Assembly (NCBI RefSeq): GCF_042477335.2
Contig: NC_091248.1
Location: forward strand, 121,914,501 to 121,978,500
Reading direction: 5' to 3'
DNA length: 64,000 bases
DNA from: Ovis canadensis
Lineage: Eukaryota > Chordata > Mammalia > Artiodactyla > Bovidae
Both the position numbers and the translations under genes were made by a program. Below are positions 56,880 through 64,000 of this stretch, piece by piece. The notes beneath the pieces are model-generated. The model did not search any database and had not been told where the DNA came from. It saw nothing but the letters and a program-made list of their open reading frames with translations. Each line of letters opens with the position of its first letter. Position 1 is the stretch's first letter.

Positions 56880-57840
56880 CAAAATTGTATTCTCGATAGT
56901 AATGCCTCCTTGCTCCACAGTCTTGTCAAGTCCCTGTACTTTCAAACTTTTGGATTTTTACTATTATTGTGTTTTGCATTTTAATTTCTATCTCCTTGGT
57001 GACTTAGTTTAATACCTCTTAATCTTTTAATGAGCCCATGGGTCATTTGAATGTTCTTTCATGTGAAATGTTAGTTCAGGTATTTTGCCCAACTTAGATT
57101 GGATTATCTATCTTTTCATTAACAATCTGCAGGAATCCTTTAAATATTCTGAATATAGGCCCTCAGTTAGTTATACTTTTATAAATAGTTCCTTCGTTTC
57201 TATGGACTTCATTTTTACTCTTAATGTTGCCTCTAGATAAACAGGCGTTAGTTCTTAATCTTGTCAGTCTTTTGTTTAATGCTGTTTTAATTCTGTTTCA
57301 AAAATTTTCTGCTCCCTCTTAGATTTTTCACTAGTTACTAACTAATGTTCTACAAAACTTGTTTTTAATCATTATAGTCTAAAACCTACCTAATTTTTTA
57401 TAGTATACTGATAGAAGTCATGTTTTAGTTTTTATCCACATGGATAGCCAATTGATCCAGCATTATTTATTGAAAACACCAGTGCCGTTGTCTTGATTCA
57501 AATATGTGTAGTTGTTATTTATATTTATTGAGAATTTATTTTTATCATAATCAAATTTTTGATCTAAATATTCAGTTTATCTTCAGTTATCAGAAGTTCT
57601 TCAGTGTCCTTATGAATGCATTATCTTTATTGTACTATTTCAGAATACACTTTTATCAGTTTGGAGACCAAATTCCTTCAGTTTGGAACATTTTTGATGA
57701 AGTCTCTTCTAATACTACCTCTTTACCATCCTTATCTTTCTCTGGAAATTTTATCATGTTTATATTTAGCTTCTCAATCTATCATTCTTGCCTATAAACT
57801 AAGATTTAAAGGATTTCTCCATCTGTTGAGCACCTAGAAC
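56880..57840 (-). mobile_element. Old L1-like antisense sequence
   Basis: ccttgctccacagtcttgtc, ttttcattaacaatctgcag, gatccagcattatttattga are antisense L1 words, strongly decayed. The counterpart of 31344-32240 in unit 2. Confidence 0.55.
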
Positions 57841-59097
57841 TAACATAGTCTTGAAGGTCAACTATACCTCAACTTAAAAACAAACCAACAAAAAACTAAA
57901 AACATAGGAAAGGAGATCAGATTTGTAGGACTAGAAGTGGCAATGAGAAAGGAGAAATGAGATGAAGGTGATCCAAAAGTATAAATTTTCAGTTATAGAT
58001 CTAGGGATGTAATTTATTATACAACATGATGAATATAATTAATACTGTTGTATGTTATCTCTGAAAATTAACAGAGAAAATCCAACAGTGCTCACAAGGA
58101 AAAGTAATTTTTTTCTTTTATTCTGCATCTATATGAAATTATGGATGCTCAATAAACTTACCACAGTAATCACTTCATGATGTATGCAAGTCAAATGATT
58201 ATACTGTATGCCCTAAACTTTTGAAGTGTTATATCAGTTATGACTCAGTACAACTAGAAAAAAATGGGTAGAATAAATATAACAAAACATTCCCCCCAAA
58301 TAATTTATCCCTTGTCTATATACGTTGAGATCTAGGTAGATTATTAAATGTAATCTTTCACTGCATTATTTTCCCTCTTTTAATGTTCAGTACTTTATCT
58401 TCTTCATTGGATTTGATATGCTTACATTAGATTATTTGTAATTCTGTTCTTACATTCAATTTCATCTTAAGTAAATATAGGGTTCCGTTGTTTAACTTGC
58501 GTATCTTTAGCACTCAACTTATTAGTGTTTGAAAATTGTTTTTTAAGCATGAGTAGAAGTTTTATTAACATTATTTGATTTTAATTTGGCTTTCTTCACC
58601 CATTCTTTTGCCGTTTTGTGTTTTTGAGTTTTTATTTTTCTTCACCCTACTCCATGATCTCTGATAAAGAATCAGATCTTATAAGGGTATTTTGGGCTCT
58701 GGTAGTCCAATGAACAAGCAAGCATATTGACGGATATATATATATATATATCTCCAGCAGCTCTGTGTGTATTTTCAGCCTCCTTACCTATTTTTGTAAA
58801 TGACTTTTTCTGAGTTTGGGACATGCCTTCTTCCCTCATTCAGGTCATTTACAACTTAGACAATTTCCTGCTTCTACAACCTGAAGCTTAGACAGACATG
58901 AGACATCAGGACCTTTTTAGATTCCTTGTAAGCATTTTCCTCATCCTGGTCAAATGGGCAGCCTTTTAGTTTCCCAGCAATGTCTTGGGGCTATTCAAGT
59001 CACTTTTATTTCCAAATCATCTCATTTCCAGTTTTTCCATTCACAGTTGAAGTTAGTCTATACTTCACTCCAACTTTTATTCCTTGTCTCTTATGAC
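57841..59097. other. Non-coding sequence, no gene recognised
   Basis: AT-rich with a short TA run at 58735-58751. I see no family motif; part may correspond to unit 2 near 32800-33100, but the alignment is not clear by eye. Confidence 0.45.
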
Positions 59098-59268
59098 CAG
59101 CAATGTGGGAGACTCGAGTTGGATCCCTGGGTAAGGAAGACACCCTGGAGAAGGGAATGGCAACCCACTCCTGTGTTCTTGCCTGGAGAATCCCATGGGC
59201 AGAGGAGCCTGAAGGGCTACAGTCCATGGGGTCCCAAAAGAGTCAAACATGACTTAGCCACTAACCCA
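59098..59268 (+). mobile_element. Bov-tA SINE, 5'-truncated
   Basis: ccagcaatgtgggagactcg, gttggatccctgggtaagga, gagaatcccatgggcagagg, caaacatgacttagccacta. The first part of the tRNA-like head is missing. Confidence 0.9.
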
Positions 59269-60559
59269 TTCACTTTTTTTCAGTGGCAGCAGCTGATACT
59301 TTTGCCTTTAAAGGCATCTAACAAATGCCTTCTGCATAGCTGCATCAGCCCTGGAGAGTTTTTGAGTTAGTCAAAATAAGGGCAAGTCCTTTGAGATGAT
59401 CCTTCAAGGCCTTCTATTCCTCAGCAGCTTTCTCAACATCACTTCCTAATGTGACTGAGTGGTGGTCCTTCATGTTAGCCCAACTGTATTGTTTGGGAGT
59501 AATCTGGTTATAGTCTTCATAGGTAGGCATTTCTTCTGGATAAGGCACTGACATGGTGAAAGAACAAAATAACCTTATAGTATGTAACAGATGAATATAT
59601 TCGCAGAGTAACCTGAGATTCTAGAAAACAGAACTCTGGTAATAATTACAGTAAACTTTTTGCTTTGAAATAGGTGAGAGTTTTACAATATAGTTTTATT
59701 TCTTACCAAAACTTTTCTATGCTGTCATCCAATGTGGATAATTATTAGACTCAGGATTATTGTTTTGATAGAAGTAATTGTCCTACTATAAAATAGGATA
59801 GGATGAGTGCCAATTTCACTGACTAGGGTTGGAGAAATAGTTTTAAACTCCCTAGCTCAGTTACTAGACTGCCCTAATAGAGAACAGCATATCCTTGTCA
59901 TTCATACTATATTTTCCTGAGCTGCTATTATTTTAATGACTATTGGAAAGGAGACATTTTATTTAGATTATCTTAAAATAGGTAGACAGAATGATAAGTA
60001 GGTAGCTGGGTAGAAAGAAGAATGAAAGGAAGCATGTAAGGACAACAGGAAGGGAGGGAAGGAGGAAGAGATGAAGGAAAAGGAAGGCAGAAAGGAAGAT
60101 ATAGATTTGACCGAGAACTTACTTCCACGTGCTAGAATTTTGTATAAGAAGACAAGTTTACACAAAAAATGTATAAAATTTAGACACTGTGGCATTACCT
60201 CACATACAACCTAGTCAGAAGGTAATATACTAAATAAAATAATATGTAACAAAATAGTGTATGACTGTTTAGAGTATGTTGCAGAGAAATATTTGTCATG
60301 GAAAACAGACATGTTATTCTTAATGAAAGAAATAGATAAGGAATACTGCTCATATACTTTTAATTACATATGTAAAATTTATGTACAGCTAGTAATGGAA
60401 AACAGTATATACAAATTATTAGCAATGATAACTTTAATCTGTGTGTTTCATTTAGGTATTATTTCATAGCATCTTATCCAATTTCATGTGTTTCTACGAG
60501 ACTTAAGAAAACAATGTCAAAATTTGTTAAGGCTGAAGGAAGAAGGAACTTCAAAATTA
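59269..60559. other. Non-coding, partly duplicated sequence
   Basis: 59780-59930 matches unit 2 near 33110-33250; 60119-60480 matches unit 1 near 7690-8070. A purine-rich tract (GGAA/GAAGG) occupies about 60022-60102. No gene. Confidence 0.55.
60022..60102. repeat. Purine-rich GGAA/GAAGG tract
   Basis: About 80 bp of mostly G and A (gaagggagggaaggaggaag). Low-complexity sequence. Confidence 0.8.
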
Positions 60560-61149
60560 TGGATTAATAACTTTATAATGGAAATAACTTGGAGAGAGCA
60601 TCCTGACCTAGTAATCCACATGAAAATCACCAATGTACAAATTAACATTATCTGTGTATTAATGGAAAGCATTAAAATGACATTTTTTTTCTTTAAAAAA
60701 GTTTCATTTCAACAAAATATGGAGAATCAATGGAAAACAACAGTTGAGAAACATACAAAATAAGAGCTCGGAAGTATGAGAGTCAAGGCAAGAAAGACTA
60801 GCTACTTAAGATTACAGGAAATGAGTATGATATGTGATATTGGACTTGAACTTTAGACTAAGAGGCAGAAAATGCTGTACTTAGAACAGTGACTCATGTT
60901 AAAGTTCCGTCTCCAGATTTTTGATAATCATACTGAAAACAGACTAGTGACTATGCATGTCATGGAGAAAAAATTCAAAAGTTTGGGAATAAATTGTCAA
61001 TGTGTGATTATGGTAGCATTTTAGTCATATGTGGTCTACAAAGAATTAATAATATACAGACAAAAGATATCATAAAGAAAACATGAAGAATTGCTGAAAT
61101 GTATATATGAGTATTGTTTATGATTCCTGATACTTGTCTAAAACCCAGA

Positions 61150-61312
61150 GGGATGGTACGAGGAGGGAGGGGGGTTCAGGATAGGGAACACCTGTATACC
61201 TGTGGTGGATTCATGTTGATGTATGGCAAAACCAATATAATATTGTAAAGTAATTAGCCTCCAATTAAAATAAATAAACTTATGTTAAAAAATAAAAGGA
61301 AAAATAAATAAA
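61150..61312 (+). mobile_element. L1_BT 3'-end insertion in the proximal upstream region of OR gene 3
   Basis: agagggatggtacgaggagg, ggtggattcatgttgatgta, ggcaaaaccaatataatatt, agcctccaattaaaataaat and an A-rich end with AATAAA words. This is the sense-orientation ruminant L1 3'UTR tip, about 160 bp. The equivalent sites in units 1 (near 10865) and 2 (near 34865) lack it. Confidence 0.9.
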
Positions 61313-61403
61313 TAAGGTGAAGAAACATTGGAGGAAAAAAACTCAGTGATGTAGGGACAACATGAGCTTCCTCTGAATTCACTTCACGTAAATAATTCCT
61401 ATC

Positions 61404-61418
61404 TTCTTTGCTATCCAG
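61404..61418 (+). promoter_or_regulatory. Candidate 3' splice site upstream of OR gene 3
   Basis: ttctttgctatccag with AG at 61417-61418, 48 nt before the ATG, like genes 1 and 2, although its sequence has diverged at several bases. Confidence 0.55.
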
Positions 61419-61466
61419 CCCTGACCTTCCCATCACACTTCAGTCCTTTGCAGACTGTCACTGGCA

Positions 61467-62399
61467 ATGGAGGCCAACCAATCACAGATCACAGAATTCA
61501 TCCTGGTGGGATTCCAGCTCAGTGAAGACCTGGAGTTGCTCCTCTTTGGTATCTTCTCCCTGTTATATACATTCAACTTGCTGGCAAATGGCATGATCTT
61601 GGGACTCATTTGCTTTGATCCCAGGCTGCACTCCCCCATGTACTTCTTTCTTTCCCACTTGGCCCTCATTGACATATTCTATGCTTCCAGCAATTTGCCC
61701 AATCTGCTGGCAAATCTAGCAAAACACAAGAAAACCATCTCCTTTGTCCCATGCAATTTGCAGATGCTTCTCATATTCAGTTTTGGTTCTGTAGAGTGTC
61801 TGATTTTGTTGGCAATGTCCTATGACAGGTATGTGGCGATCTGCCATCCCCTCCAGTACACGGTCATCATGAACTGGAGAGTGTGCTCCATCCTGGCCGT
61901 TGCTTGCTGGGTGTGTGGATTTGCCCTGGCCCTGGTCCAAGTAATTCTCTTGTTAAGATTACCCTTCTGTGGCCCCCAGAAGGTGAACCACTTCTTCTGT
62001 GAAATTCGCTCTGTCCTCAAATTGGCCTGTGGTGACATCTGGATCAATGAAATGTTCCTCTTTGCTGATGGCGTTCTTATCTTAGTTGGGCCTCTTGCCC
62101 TGATGTTGGTCTCCTATATGCGTATTCTCTGGGCCATCCTGAAGATCCGGTCAAAGGAGGGCCGCAAGAAAGCCTTCTCCACCTGCTCCTCCCACCTCTG
62201 TGTGGTTGGGTTCTACTTTGGCTTAGCCATGATCGTTTACATGGTTCCCGACAACAGTCAACGAGAAGAACATCTGAAGATCCTTTTCCTGTTTTACACT
62301 CTTTTCAACCCATTGCTGAACCCTCTTATCTACAGTGTACGGAATGCTCAAGTGAAGGCTGCCTTCCACAGAGTATTGCAGAAAAAGAGGACAGTGTGA
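61467..62399 (+). CDS. OR2A-like: Olfactory receptor, OR2A-type (gene 3), 310 aa, intact
   Basis: A seven-transmembrane odorant receptor and the most canonical of the three. Visible marks: N4-Q5-S6; LLANGMILG at TM1; PMYFFLSHLALID (57-69); C96; MSYDRYVAICHPLQY (117-131) with the standard DRY; C168, C178 and C188 in extracellular loop 2; SY at 216-217; KAFSTCSSHLCVV (235-247); PLLNPLIYSVRN (282-293). No in-frame start lies closer upstream. In the first 60% of the protein it clearly differs from genes 1 and 2 (for example FVPCNLQMLLIFSFGSVECL at 93-112), while around residues 188-209 it is closest to gene 1. Presumably expressed in a subset of olfactory neurons; regulation by an L1_BT insertion upstream is possible but unproven. 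Confidence 0.97.
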   Translation: MEANQSQITEFILVGFQLSEDLELLLFGIFSLLYTFNLLANGMILGLICFDPRLHSPMYFFLSHLALIDIFYASSNLPNLLANLAKHKKTISFVPCNLQMLLIFSFGSVECLILLAMSYDRYVAICHPLQYTVIMNWRVCSILAVACWVCGFALALVQVILLLRLPFCGPQKVNHFFCEIRSVLKLACGDIWINEMFLFADGVLILVGPLALMLVSYMRILWAILKIRSKEGRKKAFSTCSSHLCVVGFYFGLAMIVYMVPDNSQREEHLKILFLFYTLFNPLLNPLIYSVRNAQVKAAFHRVLQKKRTV

Positions 62400-62949
62400 A
62401 GGAGGGCCCAGTTTTGGTTCAGTGCATTCTTTTCCCTTCAGAGATGTGATTGCTGGTGCAAAATTCCTCAGAAAGAGACATGATTTAATGAAGTGCATTA
62501 ACATCAGCATGATGGAAGAATAGGAATCCCTAAGCCTCCATTCCTCCATGGAGACAAGAACATATAGACACAATTTCCCTTGTGAAAACACTGGAAGTCA
62601 GATAGTAGGTGGCAGCACCCCAGAAAAGCACAATGCCAAGAAGAAATTCAGTAAGCATTCAGGCAAGTTTATGCTGCTTCACCCTCCATACCTACTTTCC
62701 TTTCCTGGCAGGGTGTCAGTATCAGGAGAATATCTCCAACTCCCAATACTCCCTCAAAGGGGAAAGATAAGAATGGATCACGCAGACTATTTTTGAGTTT
62801 TCACGGAATGGCTTGAGGATTTGTTAGTTGTCTTGCCTGACTCAGAGCATCGATGGGAATGCCAGCATGGACTCCTGATTGGGATCTCTAAGATGAAAAG
62901 CACCAAGCTTTCTACAGCTGAATAGGGATATTTTCACACTTCTCATAAA
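62400..62949. other. Duplicated 3' flank of OR gene 3
   Basis: Aligns with 11980-12300 plus 13541-13760 and with 36000-36535. No LTR at the position where unit 1 has one. No gene. Confidence 0.65.
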
Positions 62950-64000
62950 TCTGCACTGGTATCTCATTCTTGTTTTCAAATGAAATTCCTTGATGACATG
63001 TAATGTTGAGTTTTTTAGCAGTTGTTTCCTTGCTATCTGTATATCTTCCTTGGTGAGATGTCTCTTTACATCTTTTCCCCATTGTTATGTAACAAACTTC
63101 ACTTTTTAGTGCAATTTCAGAGTCACTGCAAAATTGAGTGGAAGTTGCAGACACCCTGCATAGCACTCTGCTTCCGTACATGATAACCTCCCCTGTTATC
63201 AATATCCCCCTTCAGAGCGGCATATTTGTTATTCACACACCTATATTAACACATCATTATCACCCAAAGTCCATAATGTACATTTGAACTCACTCATGGT
63301 ATTGTACATTCTGTGTGTTGGCATGGGTGTATACGTATGTACATCCACCATTATATTATCATACACAGTATTTTCACTGCCCTAAACGATTACCTCTTCC
63401 TTCCTCCCTTCTTGCAAATCTCTGGCAACTACTTATCTCTTAATTCCCTCCAGAAAAAAAGAAAAAAAGGTAGCCACTCAATCATGTTCTACTCTTTGTG
63501 ACCCCATGGACTGTAGCCCACCAGGCTCCTCTGTGCATGGAATTCTCCAGGCAAGAATGCTTGAATAGGTAGCCATTCCCTTCTCTAGGGGATCTTCCCA
63601 GCCTAAGTATCAAACCTGGGTCTCCTGCATTGCAAGCAGATTCTTTACCATCTGAGACATCAGAGAAGCCCAATTCCCTCCATAGTTTTGGCTTTCCCAA
63701 ATATCATATGGTAGGAAAAATATGTAACTTTTTTCATATTGGTTCCTTTCACTCAGCTGTATGCATCTGTTTCCTCTGTCTTTATTTTTGCTTGATAGTT
63801 CATTTCATTTTCATGCAGAATATATTTCCATTGTCTGAATGCACCATATTTTATTTATCCATTTACCTACCAAACAACATCTTGATTACTTCCAGATTTA
63901 AGCAATTATGAATAAAGTTACTTTAAACATCTCTGTGCAGGTTTTTGTGTTGACATAAATTTCAAATCCTTTGGATAAATACCAGGCAGTGCAATTGGTA
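62950..64000 (-). mobile_element. Ancient L1 (L1M-like) antisense, continues past the window
   Basis: ttatcaatatcccccttcag near 63197, gtgttgacataaatttcaaa near 63947, ggataaataccaggcagtgc near 63973. The third copy of the L1 fragment that follows each receptor. A SINE interrupts it at 63453-63671. Confidence 0.85.
63453..63671 (-). mobile_element. Bov-tA SINE, antisense, with target-site duplication
   Basis: ccatggactgtagcccacca, cctgcattgcaagcagattc, ending gagacatcagagaagccc. Flanked by a perfect 11-bp repeat aattccctcca at 63442-63452 and 63672-63682. Confidence 0.95.

Larger units (their letters stand above)
60560..61466 (+). promoter_or_regulatory. Conserved block upstream of OR gene 3, interrupted by L1_BT
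   Basis: Counterpart of the blocks upstream of genes 1 and 2, for example gataacttggagagagcatc-type sequence near 60582 and cagtgactcatgttaaagtt near 60886. An L1_BT 3' end is inserted at about 61150-61312, about 155 bp before the ATG. Confidence 0.45.
44850..64000. repeat. Segmental duplication, unit 3 (holds OR gene 3), open at the right edge
   Basis: Counterpart of unit 2; see anchors there. It is lengthened relative to unit 2 by three BovB copies (51.4-54.5 kb), so gene 3 lies 26.4 kb from gene 2. The right end continues beyond the window inside the old L1 that follows each receptor. Confidence 0.88.

Overview
The window is ruminant (almost certainly bovid) nuclear DNA. It is AT-rich and full of ruminant-specific retroposons: BovB (RTE) LINEs, L1_BT 3' ends, tRNA-Glu/BovB-derived SINEs (Bov-tA, BOV-A2) and CHR-type SINEs, over a background of older L1 fragments. 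The only protein-coding host genes I can support are three intact, single-coding-exon olfactory receptors on the + strand at 11047-11979, 35066-35998 and 61467-62399. Each is 310 codons and belongs to the OR2A-type class II receptors. No tRNA, rRNA, CRISPR array or bacterial-type operon is present.

Layout: about 1-4000 is flank with no duplicated counterpart (a Bov-tA SINE, an old L1 fragment). From about 4.0 kb to the right edge the window is a tandem triplication. Unit 1 is about 4.0-23.3 kb, unit 2 about 23.3-44.85 kb and unit 3 about 44.85 kb to beyond the window. Each unit carries in order a distal single-copy block, a block of about 0.8 kb just upstream of the receptor with a conserved candidate 3' splice site, the receptor, and an ancient antisense L1 that was present before duplication. 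Units 2 and 3 also share a 5 kb block that unit 1 lacks or has lost.

After duplication the units were decorated independently. Every recognisable BovB, almost every SINE, the L1_BT ends and three solo LTRs (all in unit 1) sit at non-equivalent positions, so the other units provide natural empty sites. Unit 2 has a perfect 83-bp tandem duplication, and unit 1 has a hairpin-forming local expansion where the other units are simple. The receptors are mosaic: genes 1 and 2 are about 98% identical over the first 535 bp and then diverge sharply, while gene 1 resembles gene 3 in part of the 3' portion. This is the pattern of gene conversion in an olfactory receptor cluster.

I did not find a clearly new biological system. 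The most unusual items are the receptor mosaicism, loss of the second extracellular-loop-2 cysteine in gene 2, the L1_BT insertion close upstream of gene 3, and a twin-primed (5'-inverted) BovB insertion.
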